From Blasia pusilla (lineage: Eukaryota; Marchantiophyta; Marchantiopsida; Blasiales), in contig CM114274.1 in assembly GCA_050084515.1 (NCBI GenBank), positions 6,944,001 to 7,008,000 on the forward strand: 64,000 nucleotides of DNA. The letters are read 5' to 3'. Below are positions 25,259 to 37,200 of this stretch, in pieces; the first letter of the stretch is position 1; the number at the start of each line of letters is the position of its first letter. The notes under the pieces were generated by a model. It had not been told where the DNA came from. It ran no database searches and was given only the letters and a program-made list of their open reading frames with translations. Both the position numbers and the translations under genes were made by a program.

Positions 25259-26165
25259 AATCATCGGGCCTGCCCATAACCCTTGGCCCGCACGGCCCGT
25301 GCCATAGCCGCATGCGGGATCCTAGGCCCGTGCCTTACCACGCATGACACTTCCAACGTACCAAAGATCTTAGCAAATGCATCAGTACAGGTTGAGATAT
25401 TGGCCGAAAACGACTGTGAGAGCAATGGGGTTGAGGGCCAATTTGAGGGGCCCGGCTGTCTTTCCCTAAAGTTAGGGGGACCCCGAAGATCTCCAGAAGT
25501 ACTAGTAAGGGGGAGTCTCTCCAAGATGTCTTGGAACACGAATCTCATTTTGAGCCCCAAAGGGCGTCTCAAGGGCGCGGGATGGAACGAGAGTTTGGCG
25601 TTGGAACTTGAAACCCAAACCTGATCCAAGGGAGTGGACTTTGTATGCCACACTTGGATTCCAACCTGTGATTCATTTTGTGTGAGTCTCGATTAGAGAC
25701 TCATTGGATGTCTATCGGACAGTTGGAACCGCCAAGCACGAAACATCGTTTGAGGTTCTTAAACCGACCATAAAGTCTGTCCCAAGTCTTTCGAGACTTG
25801 CATGTGTTGTAAACTCTGAAACTAGGAAGGTTGAGCTTGATGAGAGACCAAGACGAGAACTCAGAAAGTTAGCCCGTTGATTGATCCAGACCTGACTCAC
25901 CAGAGTGCGTGTTTGGATGCAGATCAACGTTGAGAGCATGACCTACTAAACACACGCTTCCGCAAGAACAAAGATTAACGTTCAAGGAGAGTAGGCACAC
26001 AATACACATGTGGGCTCTAGGGCCCGTGCCTTAGCCCGCATATGGGCACCCACGTCCGTCTGCAGGCTCCTAGGCACGCAGGCTCCCTGGCCCGCAAGCA
26101 GCCAGTACGCAGGCTCAAGGGCCCGCGGCCTAGTCCGCAGGTGAGGCTCGCATCACCCGCGTCAT
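25259..26165. repeat. GC-rich ~30-bp minisatellite interrupted by a truncated LTR
   Basis: Imperfect units of the form GCCCGTGCCTTAGCCCGCAT followed by GCGGGCTCCTAG lie at 25259-25344 and resume at 26005-26165. The intervening 25345-26004 is an LTR copy. GC content is far above the AT-rich surroundings. Confidence 0.6.
25345..26004 (-). mobile_element. Truncated copy of the TGTCG LTR family
   Basis: Closely matches the solo LTR at 24041-25063 from about its position 24405 rightward (CTTCCAACG-ACCAAAGATCT onward) to its LTR 5' end, here decayed to TAGGCACACAATA. The LTR 3' portion (~360 bp) is missing and no target-site duplication is seen. Confidence 0.75.
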
Positions 26166-27233
26166 GCTGGCTTGAAGCCCGCGTCGCGAATGTGGTCCAT
26201 ACCCTTGATCCGAGCCCGTACCGGTTCCCAAAGGTGGATCCTGCACGATCCACCCGGGCGCCAAAAAAACCCGTGCTCGCGACTGGTTTTCCGTGCAACC
26301 TTGGGAATTTTCCTTCTTGGACACCCGTATGTCAAAAAAAGATCGGAAAGAACGAGGTCTACCTTGAACCTTTAATGAGATGTTCTATACGGATATAGTA
26401 GACTGGTTGCACAAGCAACAAGACGTGGATCCAAAGAGCATTGGAGTACAAAAATTTGAGACTTCTCTTCTCCCTGATCTTAATAATGAGCTTAGAGGTA
26501 CTTATGGTTGTCAAGTGAAGGAGGGAACTTCAAATACAACATAAACTCCATGCATCACTATCATACATTCTCCTTGATTCCAAGTACATCAACATGGAAT
26601 CAAGGAGAATATATGGGATGTTACTAATTTATTGTTTGTTAATGTAGAGGAGGAGCCATTTGAGATCCCGATGGGTCCAAAAGGGATAACTACCAATCCA
26701 TCACCACCATCCTCTTCTCCTATTCAAGGTGCTTATGATACTTTTTTCTTTGATCTCCTTATGTTTTTCCAATGGTTTTGACAATAATTGGATGTTTTCA
26801 ATTGAGTTAATGAATTTTTGGTCTTACGTGGTAATTCAAATTTTGGCATGTGCAAGGCCTTCGTAACTCAAGAGGGAAATTTCAAAAAGAGGAGCCTTGG
26901 TGTTGGGATTAGAGGTAAACATCAACGACGGAACTCTTTGGGCCAAGTTATCCAGAAATCCACTGATTCCATAATTGATATCATAGATCGTGGGTAAGGA
27001 GAGGACCTTCACCAATGAGAATCGGAACTACAAGTCCTAGAAAAAAATGCAGATGCTTTAACAATGATCTCTAGAGCATTATCTCTTGCCTTGGGTAAGA
27101 GATTTTCAACTGACATCTTGAGATATTACATACGAGAATTATTCAGAAGGAGACATATGATATGTGAAACAAAACTATGGTGCACTTATATAATCAAAAA
27201 AAAATATTGAAATCCTGAAAAAATATTGAGCTT
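26166..27233. other. Spacer, possible PIF/Harbinger ORF1 remnant
   Basis: An 8-bp stem GGTGGATC/GATCCACC with 6-nt loop sits at about 26233. Plus-strand pieces at about 26645-26735 (EEEPFEIPMGPKGITTNPSPP) and 26900-27110 are peptide-like, and their position beside the transposase suggests remains of a Harbinger second ORF. That is a guess from context only. Confidence 0.25.
26567..26610. repeat. Perfect 16-bp inverted repeat, 12-nt loop
   Basis: ATTCTCCTTGATTCCA at 26567-26582 pairs with TGGAATCAAGGAGAAT at 26595-26610. It shares the core TCCTTGATTCC with the hairpin at 2956. Confidence 0.92.
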
Positions 27234-28618
27234 CTACCATGATATGCTTGAAAAGAGCATCGCCATTTCTCCTTCTATCATGTGTTGCTTGTTTGGAGGA
27301 AAGTTAGGACCTCGTGCACCATGCATCCCTCTTGAGGAGTGGTCTATGAGTCCATCGACTATAGGGTCATCCGTGTCTATCATGATATTATGGAGAACAC
27401 AAGCATCAACGATCCTCTTTGGTAGTGTTTGTAAGTTGGGTTTGTAAATGAGTTGGTTGAGTATGTGCCATGTCCCTTTTAGACGACCAAAGGCTCTCTC
27501 CACACATCCTCATAGAAGGATGGTAAGAGTTCCAAGTGTCCTTTTGTCCGATGGGTGCTCCGTGATAAAGAACTATGAGCCATGATAAGAGTGGGTATCC
27601 TGCATCCCCAATAATATACTCTCAAATTTTCTCACCTTTTCTTAGAGGAAGTGAAAGTCCACCTAGGACCCTTTCATATGAAGTGGCATTTTTGCAGAAT
27701 TGGGAGTTCTGTAGAATGCGAGTATCATGAATAGAAGCGGAATATCCAATGAAGACATCCAAGAATCGCAACCTTGAATGAACGAAATCTTACATTGCAC
27801 ATTCATAAGATTTATTTTTGTGAATATAGTATACTATGGAATTTGCACCTATTGGTAGTTCAATGAGAAAGTGAGTGACATCGATTATACCGCAACAATT
27901 TAAAAAGCCATGTTGTCCTTCGAAATTGGATTTCACCCCTATCAATTTGTTGTCCTCTTGGCCAACTCACTATCCCATGAGCCACTTCCACAAGTGTATT
28001 GATGACTCGATTGACAACCTTTAGAGTTGTAGATTGTTAGATACCAAAGAGCTCTCCAATCCCTTTCATTTGATCCCTTGTGGCAAGACGTCGCTGAGTA
28101 ATAACAACTTTTCTCTCAACACTGAAGAACATGTTTGGTAGAACTCGTAGGGCATGCGGAGGATTAGTAGTCAATCGAGTCCTTAACATATTACAAATGA
28201 ATTCAAATGTGCTTACACTCACATGAAAGAATTCTGTAAAGCGCTCATGATGGTTTCTTCTTACTACACTATCATCAATAAAAAGACATGTAAACACTAT
28301 GGATTATGGTAAGATATACCAAGGAGAATACATGTAATGTGGCACAACACTTGCATTATAATTGATCATGACATGGAGACACAAGAGAGTACGAGAACGA
28401 CCAAGGGACCTCCTGCGTCTAGCTTGAAGAAGGAGACGACGAAGAGAAAGAACTTGAGAGAAGAAAAAATACATCGTTAACAAGAACATGAACATTGAAT
28501 TATCATTACCCTCAAAATCTAAAACATCCATGATCGGGAAAGAAATAGATAATGAAAAGAAAGTAGATAAAAATTTCAAAAAACTCAAAAAACGAAGAAA
28601 ATAGTGAGAAAAGAACAA
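27234..28618 (-). pseudogene. PIF/Harbinger transposase relic
   Basis: Reading from the right, an N-terminal frame (about 28530-28304, MDVLDFEGNDNSMF...) is followed by 28297-28037 with STFEFICNMLRTRL and VERKVVITQRRLATRDQ, the standard PIF/Harbinger N-terminal helices. A middle part near 27700-27530 reads HDTRILQNSQF, GDAGYPLLSWL and APIGQKDTWNSYHPSMR, the DDE_Tnp_4 core, with a stop just before EYIIGDAGYPL. The last piece (27503-27234) reads ERAFGRLKGTW and DACVLHNIMID, the C-terminal end of the catalytic domain. Stops and frame changes make it nonfunctional. No terminal inverted repeats were identified. Confidence 0.88.
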
Positions 28619-28821
28619 AGAAAGTATGAGAGCAAACGTTAGAGGGAGTGAAACCTATGGAGGGATACTAAGGTGAGATAGGGGAGAAGAAGAACCCATA
28701 TTTATGGCCTTGTGGGGTAGGGGGTGAGGAGGGGATTTCGGTTACAAAGGTTAGTGGGCCGGGAGGGAGAATTTCGGTTGGAAAAGGGAGCAGGGAATTT
28801 TTGTTGGAAGGAGGCCCTATT

Positions 28822-28854
28822 TCCGTAACTGAAAATTTCCCTTTCAGTTACGGA
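28822..28854. repeat. Perfect 13-bp inverted repeat, 7-nt loop
   Basis: TCCGTAACTGAAA at 28822-28834 pairs with TTTCAGTTACGGA at 28842-28854. Confidence 0.92.
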
Positions 28855-28927
28855 CTAACTTGACAGATTGACCGGAGCCTTCCCGCCAATTCTGGCTCGA
28901 CCTACTGGCTGTTGTAGCCGGATATAG

Positions 28928-28957
28928 CTTCTTGGGGTTCCTCGCGACCCCAAGAAG
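28928..28957. repeat. Perfect 11-bp inverted repeat, 8-nt loop
   Basis: CTTCTTGGGGT at 28928-28938 pairs with ACCCCAAGAAG at 28947-28957, about 75 bp from the previous hairpin. Confidence 0.9.
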
Positions 28958-29132
28958 TTTGTCCATGGAATGGTGCCCTGAGAGGCTCCAATGACCCCTA
29001 AAAAAAAGTACACATATGTTGGCAAATGTAGGCCACATTAGTGAGCTCAACAAAGGGCCATACTCCTCGGCCCACTAGTCATCAAATGTATATCACATAG
29101 GACAGCAAATATATTCCCACCCTATTACCATG

Positions 29133-29170
29133 ATAATAAATAATAATAATAATAACAACAACAACAACAA
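29133..29170 (+). repeat. Compound (AAT)n(AAC)n microsatellite
   Basis: AAT repeats run directly into AAC repeats. Confidence 0.92.
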
Positions 29171-29475
29171 GTGACATGCACACAAGTGAAGAGATAAATC
29201 ATGTTACACATTGAATATTTTTTTCTGTCCATAAAAAATATTTTTTCTGTTGAAAAAAATAAAATTTTCTAAAGAAAATCAAAAAAGCCTACTTGCAAAT
29301 GAAAGAGACAATCATTACATATATCATTATAATAAATAAATCAAAATTAACCGATGCCCATGGGAGGTCCCGAAAAGTCGATGGGAATTTCTCGTGAATC
29401 TCATGTGATGCGAAAGGGGAACGCTCGCGAAGGACCGGAATTTAGCTCCATCGAGTTGCGGTCGCGCAACTGGAA

Positions 29476-29522
29476 GCGATCGAACGTGCTTCCGAACCCT
29501 AAACGCAAGCACGTTCGATCGC
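29476..29522. repeat. Perfect 16-bp inverted repeat, 15-nt loop
   Basis: GCGATCGAACGTGCTT at 29476-29491 pairs with AAGCACGTTCGATCGC at 29507-29522. Confidence 0.92.
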
Positions 29523-29593
29523 AAGCACGGAGCTAGCCTTCCGAGCGAGCTAGCTCGTGGCCGAAAGGGAAATCGCGCTCAGAATTGATTCGC

Positions 29594-29677
29594 TCGAGGC
29601 GATGGATTCAAGCGGAGCTGTTGCGGTGGAGCGCGGAGGCGATGGATTCGACCGATGCTGTCGCGGTGGTGCGCGGA
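29594..29677 (+). repeat. ~41-bp tandem duplication
   Basis: GAGGCGATGGATTC-GATGCTGT-GCGGTGG-GCGCGG occurs twice in tandem in a GC-richer patch. Confidence 0.7.
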
Positions 29678-29914
29678 ATTTCGCTGGCCCGAAGCACTGG
29701 CTGGACATTTGCATGCGATTGTCGGCTGCCTCTCCTCTGTCCGGGAGAGAGAAGAGGCCGCATGACTCGTACCTCCGCAGACGGAGATCGCGGCCGCTCC
29801 GATTGTCGTCATTCTGCGTTTTGGCAAGTTCTGCGCCTCCAGGCAGCATGCTCCAAATGAGTTCCTGCGGATCGGGGGAGGCGAGCCGTACCAGGCGATG
29901 AAAAGGTCCTGCTC

Positions 29915-30345
29915 ATGGTGAAGGAATCCAATCGGCATTCAGAGGAATGGAGTGTCTCAGAGCGTTGTTCTCAGTGGCGGATGGCGGCTGCGTAAGATAG
30001 GCGCGATTCAGAGATCCCCGGTTCGTTATTCAGCGGACAGTTCTGGTCATCTTCCGAAGAGACCGGGTACGATAGTGGACGATCGGAATAAAGGTATTCG
30101 GTGATACTTGATCCGTTTTTCCCCCGACAGTCCACAGGTCTCATGATTTTCAAGACTATTCAATTGCGATTGCGGATGGCGGGAGAAAGAGTATTCAAAG
30201 TCACGTGATCCATTATTCCACAGGCACTTCAAGAATCTCAAAACTTTCGAATGACAATGCGAAAGTGGACGACTGGAAAGAGGATTCAACGATCCTCGAT
30301 TCGTTATTCCGCGTACTGTATACAAATCTCAAATGTTCCAAGCGT
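29915..30345 (+). repeat. ~93-bp minisatellite, four to five units
   Basis: Units start GATTCA/GTATTC at 30005, 30094, 30191 and 30283 (periods 89, 97, 92). Each carries GATCC-TTATTCC-ACAGT near the start and GCGGATGGCGGG or GTGGACGACTGG-AAGAG at the end. A degenerate unit precedes them at about 29915. Confidence 0.7.
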
Positions 30346-31255
30346 CGACTACTGTCGGGGCTCACTCTATTTTACAATGCCTCTGTCAGCCGTATGGAAT
30401 CTACTGTGGACGGGCCGCGTCAAGGGAACGACAGATTCCTCGTGTTTTAGCCCGTGCGTGCGTTCTGCTTTTCTTTTCCGTAGAGGGGACAACAGATTCC
30501 CGGTATTTTCCCGTGCGTAGACAGCGGAATGGAATACTGATATCTGGTGATGTGAAGTTGATGCTCCCACCCACGCAGAGGTTTCAATTTCCAAGAAGCC
30601 ATGCCAGTACCTGCTTTACAACCGCCGAAGGATGGTGCCAAGGGTACCAGAGTGCGTTTGTAGATGCTACTCTGCGGTGTCGCAACTTGATGCTTTATAA
30701 TCTGATACGTTTTTCGGTCTCCCTAGAGGGATTGGAAGTTGATGCTTCATGACCTGCAGTCGATACTCGCACGTCCACGCAGAGATTTGAAACTATAATC
30801 ATCCATTCGGATGGTAGTTTACAACCGGAGGATGGTCCTGAGGGTATCAGAGAGATTGTGGATGATTTGCTGCTCCTGCGCCACCTGCCATCCTTGCAGC
30901 GGAACTTCCTCGTAACATCTGCGCCACTCAGATCGAAAGGGTTCCCACAGACACCATACCGAACATCAAAACAAGCTTTTCCAGTAGCGAGCGAAAAGAG
31001 GTCCAATGTCAAGTCCCACATTCTAAACATAGCTAATTCCTTCATCGGATTGTTTGATCGAAGCACTTTCAGCAAGAATTCACATCCATCACTACTGTCC
31101 CCATCTGCGATGAAGTTCACATCATGTTCTTCACTCTATCAAGTTCACATCAAATTACGCCCCATCTAATTTTCCCTCAAAAGTCGCGAGACATCATGAG
31201 CAATAGGAGTCCCGGGGGATGAAGAATAAGCAGAAAGGAAACAAGAAAAAAAAGC
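30346..31255. other. Repeat-rich spacer downstream of the kinase gene
   Basis: GAC(A/G)ACAGATTCC occurs at about 30429 and 30488, each followed by a CCCGTGCGT block. A ~185-bp duplication is seen: GAAGTTGATGCT...CCACGCAGAG-TTT...TTTACAACCG-GGATGGT starting at about 30554 and 30738. The minus frame 31120-30695 reads like a protein (for example RYGVCGNPFDLSGADV), but I do not recognise it and it overlaps the duplication. Confidence 0.4.
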
Positions 31256-34200
31256 TCACAATTTATGGTATGCTAATGCCCGAGCCAGATTTGGAAGTGT
31301 TGTGCTTGTAGCCAGGCGTTGGTAGACACTGGGCGGAAGCGGCATCTAATCCAACATGTGAAAAGGATTAGGCAGCGGTTGCATACAATCGTCGCAAAGA
31401 ATGAGAAATTGATTCCAGTGAATGCAGAGAGAGACACGCCATAGTCACCTCGTTCCCGAGGGGTTTCCTTCCCCTTCGCTGCTGGCCATCTCCCAGCCCA
31501 CCCCCGTTATAAAGCTCTTGAATGGCTTCTAAAGCAATCACTCCACTGTGATCAGGTCGGCCATCGCCGGATAAGTTATCAGATATCAGTGCAATTGGTG
31601 ATATGTCGGTAGCTTTTAAGAAAGGTATGGGAACGGTGTTGCCAGCTGCGTAAACTGAGAGCAACTGCAGCCAATCAAACAGGTCGTTGACGATCGGTAC
31701 GTTAGGGGACGATGCAGCAAAGATTATTAGCAGATAGCAACAGCTCTCAAGAAAGGACAACAACAAAAGCTACCTACCTACGAGGTGACGTTAGACATTG
31801 TCTAACGGATGAAGTTTGGAGTGATGGCTTAAGCACTCCGAATGACGGACAGCTGAAACTGACTTGAAATAGAAGACATGGCTACAAACTTGTACCACGC
31901 TCCATGATTCAGCCAAAGAATCGTGGGACTGTTTAAAACCTGCAGACGAAGTAACAGGGAACACGTTTCTGATGCACTTGGAAAAGAATTCTGACTGGTG
32001 GATTCATGAAACACGGAATCGCACCTTATCCTGCAAAGCAAAACCCTGCCGGCCAATCGTAGGTGTTCCCTTCGGAGTTCCTGCAACAGCACTTGCTGCA
32101 CCAATGCTAGGAGTTGTTGTGGCTGTTTGCCCCTCAGAAACAGGATGTCTTGGAGAGCGCAGAGGGGAACTGGACCGAGAGCGTGAAGCTGGTACAACTT
32201 CAGGAACGCTGATGCTCGGTTCCCTCCCTCTTGATGTAGCCTCCAGCTCAGAACTGATAGAAACCAAAGCAACCTTGAGAAATGTTGATTCATGGAAACG
32301 AACGACACTGTAAAACTCTCGAGATTTCCAACACTCCTCTGGCACGAATTCAATGGTACCTTCTTTCCTCGGCCAGAATTGGCGAAAGTAACGGACTGGC
32401 ATTTTCCTGTGAGCCTTCTGTTAATGCTGCTGTAATAGGCTCAATTGAAGGAAAATTATCTTGCTTCTTACTGGTTCCATGCACTACAATAGTCCCGAAA
32501 TCACCTTCTGCACCAAATAAAAAAAGGCTCTTGAGTTCATGGCATTGGCTAGTGAAAAGTTTACTGGTCTAGAATGAAAGAAACTCCCCAAGCAGCAAGG
32601 AGATGGGTGCACTGGAGGAAGTTATACCAACTGAAACCCATGCACACACTTGCCTCAACTAAGAATGAAACGAAAACATTGATTGCTGGTGGACAACACG
32701 ACTTACCTTCTTGTTCGGAATCTAGTGAAGCTGCCTTGGGAAGTGTATCAGTATCATGTCTGATCAACATTGTTCCTCCAAATGATTCATTCATCTTCAC
32801 AGTCTGTCCTTTCTCCCAAGACCATTGCTAAGGACACAACAGTGAAAGTCAGACGGTAGTTTTTCTCCTCCTCTTGACATCAATGCAATACCAAGCATAC
32901 AATACCACCATAATTCATGCGCAATAATCTATCATGATCTGATTGGGCCATCAAGTTCAAAATTTTCAGGTTCACAGCTACGTGGTGATGAGAAAGTGTA
33001 AACCTACACCGCCACCTGAAGAAGCTGTTCCTTGCTCTTGATTATACGCAAGTTGTTGTGCTGCCATCTCCAATTTGATAGCCCTTGCTTGCTCAATTCT
33101 TGGCAGCATCGATATTGCTGTGCCTTTACACTTGTCAATGAACTTATGCTGCACATTCCATTTGCCAGCTCAGCAAGATGAACCAGTCGACGGAATCATT
33201 AAGTGGTTAGAGATCAGTTCCACATTGACACTATTAAGCTAAGTCATACAGTGTGGCTTTTCGCTGGAAATCCCAGATATATTGATTAGCTTAGACTGAG
33301 CATCCACGGACCCTCGGTATCTACTCTGAAAAATGGCTGAAAAATGAAGCACTACAGATTTACAAATTTTGATATTTCTCACAATCTTCTCTGTGGCCAC
33401 GTCTTTATTTTCTCACAGTGATAACAGAAGTCGACAAACACCGCACAAATTCCAGCACATACCTGAAGCATTGCTGTCGCTGTGGGTCGCAATCTTGGCT
33501 CCTTTGTAAGACATTTAGCAACGAAGTCATGGAAAACAAGGGACCTGCACATCCACCAAAGGTCTTACTCATGAGGGAATGCTACCCAAGTAAAACCAAG
33601 GTATAAAGAGAAAATCATTCCCATTATATCCATCTGGACTTCCTGCTTTACTGTTACGCTCCTTGTTAAGCAGAAAGTTAGATTGGATTACAAATATAGA
33701 AACCGAAAGATCTAAGATCCACATTTCATTGCATGGAGAAGAAATCCCAGAGAAGACCTCTGGATCCTTCTGAAATCTTTTAAGATGCTAAAATCCTGTA
33801 CTGAGGAAGAGAGCAAGGATTATAGCCATGATAACAACACAAAGGTGCACAAATGGATGGGCACTACAAACCACTTCTCCTTGTCCTCTAACATTGGAGC
33901 AGGTTCTCTTGATATCATGAAAAGGACCTGTGAAGTTCACACAAAGAAAGAAAAATAGCAAAGGATTAAGACGGAACATTCCACTCTACAGCTGATATGT
34001 CTGGCAGGTTCAAAAGTTCAATCCGGGGACGCCAGCAGGATGAGATCCTCCACTACTCATGATTGAAGCAAGACAGAAGTTAGGGATCTTTTCCTAACTT
34101 GGTTTATTCTAATTCATCTTCGCAACTATATGCAAAGGGTCGAATTGAGTCAAGCATTGAGATAGATTTAGTGTGTCACAAAATGGAAACATACAGTAAT

Positions 34201-37200
34201 ACTAGCACCAAAGCACTAAACCTGTATTGTAGTTTTGCTCAATTTTCGCGACATTAGGTCTGTGCATGTAGTGATAAGTCACTCTCACTATCCATCCAGA
34301 ACCCACACATATTCCACAGTAAACATATGTGTACAATTCAAAAAAAAACTCAATATCTCGTGGTTCTGGAGAGCATACTCTCATGGGATGGACATTGGAC
34401 CGCGGTGGAAGTTGCTGCACACACAACCCCAGGACCAGTAATATTTATGTCAGAAATCCAAGCATGGGATCTTGAGACCAACCTTGACAGAGTATCCAAA
34501 GGCATAAGCAAGAAAGGTTCATGGCAAATAGGATAATGACAGTGTTTGGGGTCACTCCTCAAGTCAACCACAAAACAGATTCCCTAAAATTAAGGACAAG
34601 TTTTAAAATTCTTGACCTTAAGAAACAGTATAGGGGTAGGACGGACAGGTCCAACTCCTATTGGGCCATACTAGGCTTTTCCAGGAGAATCTATTAGAGA
34701 ATCTGGATAATCAGGATTTAATTGACTCACAGGACATAACGATAGAACCCTAATACAAAGATCAGGACTCATCTCTGTAGAGTAACTACCTCAGCCATCT
34801 CTATTGCAGACACCCCTAGCGCCCAGACGTCCACCTGCAGTTCACTACAATAAATGTTATAAGATAAAAACAAACGACATAAACTAGTATCAAATCATAT
34901 GTTACCACTTGTTAACAGTAAGTGCATCAAAACTGTGATTCACATTGATAAGGTCGTATTCGCAACATATTTTCAGGAACCACCTCTTGTCATATTATAA
35001 AGGAAATTCCTCCATAAAGTTCTGGCCCTCAAAAACCATACATGTGCATGGAAGTTGGATAAACCAACCACCTGACTGTAATATTGCTAGGACTTTGCCA
35101 ACAAATGCAACCATCACCTTTGTTACTACCATGATCTAGCAAGTTGTAGCCCAGAGGGAGATTGAAAATCTTATAATGTTACACTACATTAGAAGATTAA
35201 AAGCCATTCTTGTGACTGATATTCTTAGAATGATAGTGATGCATACCCGTACGCCTGCATACCTTTCCATCATAGCGACTTTCTTGTATGACTTCTGGGG
35301 CCATCCAATGGGGTGTACCAATGAACTGCAGAAGCACTCAGTACACAAACATAAGTAACTACTTTTTTAATAGACATTGTTTGTCTTCTTTCTGAACAAA
35401 ATTACACGCTGCTTCCACTATCATCGGACCTAACAAGTTGCACAAACAATCAACATCCTCACCCGTCAAGGACCACAATGAATTTGAAGATTTAGAGCAG
35501 TTCTGTATAAGTAGCAGCAAGGCAATGTAATCTACCAGGCAGTACTTGTGACGAGAGGAACATGAAAATGAATGATATGATGATTTGGAAAATTCACAGA
35601 ATGTTGTGGCAGAACCTCCACTGTTTCCAGTAAACAAAAATTCTTCATGATATTCTATTGCTTAAAAGCCACGGTTATATTTGGACACAACATCCACTCC
35701 CACAACATCTGGATGTTTCAAGCATTGGGCTAGTTTGGACTTGACTTACAGTGTTGCGTTTAGACATGGTCCTTGTCAACTGTGCAGCCACACCAAAATC
35801 ACCTGCCATATCGTGAACCATCACACTTGAAACCCACTAGAAGTTCTACTGCCATTGCTACCCTTCACTTCACAGCAAATGTATGAAGTCATTGCGCACT
35901 CTACAACTTTTTAAACACTTCCACAATCATGCATCTTCTATCCTGGCTTCAAATTGCATAGAATTCTAGTGTTAAGAGATTTGGAGTCTATGACAACCAA
36001 TGCAAACTTCAATAATAGCACTTATTTATCTTTTCCTTCCCGTACTACAAAAGCAACTTCTTCACTTTCACAGGTTCATATCAGTCCTTAGACCAAAGCT
36101 CAGAAGATCTGGATGGGTACACCACATATCATTGAATCCCTTGTTCAGAACACATAGAATAACCAGCCTAATTACAGATTCACCAATCAAGTAGATATCT
36201 TACCAAGCTTCACTTCTCCCTGTTCAGTGAGAAGAATGTTACCACCCTTTATGTCCCTGTGGACCTTGAAGATTGAGTGAAGATAGGCTAATCCCTGCTC
36301 CATCACCAAGAATTTTGTTAGTGCACATGTAAAAGCTATGTACGGTCCTCAAAAGTCAATCATTTGAAATCAGATGTCAGGAAGGTAGTGTGTTTTGACT
36401 TCATGCTTGCCAAATACAATCACTGTGACAAGGTTCCCAATGTCTTACGCTATTAGACTAACAGGGAAAACAATTTTGCAAGGTTTTCTTTTGTGAATTT
36501 ATGATGAGTATCCACAGAGCAGGTATTGAACTTGCATTAGTACTCAATGGTGGCTAGTAGGTTTCCACATTCCATTTCAGAGGCAATGGGAAAGGGTAGG
36601 GGATCCTGGCAGACAAGACTGTCCTCATGAAGTAGAAGTGACCATCATAGTCTTGTGTTATGAACAGTCTATAGAGTAGGGCTGCAAGGAGGGAAAGCCA
36701 CTGCTGTGACCCTGAAAACCCACAAAGGTTCAAGCTAATTGAACTACAGGGATTAGACCATAGATACAGCATTTGTCACTGAAACTGCAGATGATCCGAG
36801 AAGGTCTCAAATGGTAGTCACAACATAAACAAGAATGCTGGTGATAAGGAAGATTTAACAATCTCATCGTCTAGGGCCACTCCATCAAAGGTACTCCAGG
36901 ATCTCGTCTCAAGAAAAAATTTCCATGACTGTTGTGTTGAAATTTGTTAAGATCTAGTTTAGTCATGCCCTAAAAGTAGTTAGTCAGATACTAACTTAGT
37001 TGGATACTAATTTAGTTAGCTAGAGATAACTTAGTGTTCCTCTATCTTTTTAGGGTAACCTTTAATTAGGGCAATTCTCGAGTTAGGGCTAGCCACCATC
37101 TGATATTTAGGGTATGGATCTGTTCAAGAAGATCTAAGGGCCATAAGTGCTCACCCTCATGTATATAATGTCTCTGTTTAGAGAGCAGAAGCCAATTCTA

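Noticed and set aside
30695-31120. 141-aa minus-strand frame downstream of the kinase
   Set aside because: Protein-like in places but unrecognised and overlaps a duplication; not in phase with the kinase's possible extra splice site as far as I can see.
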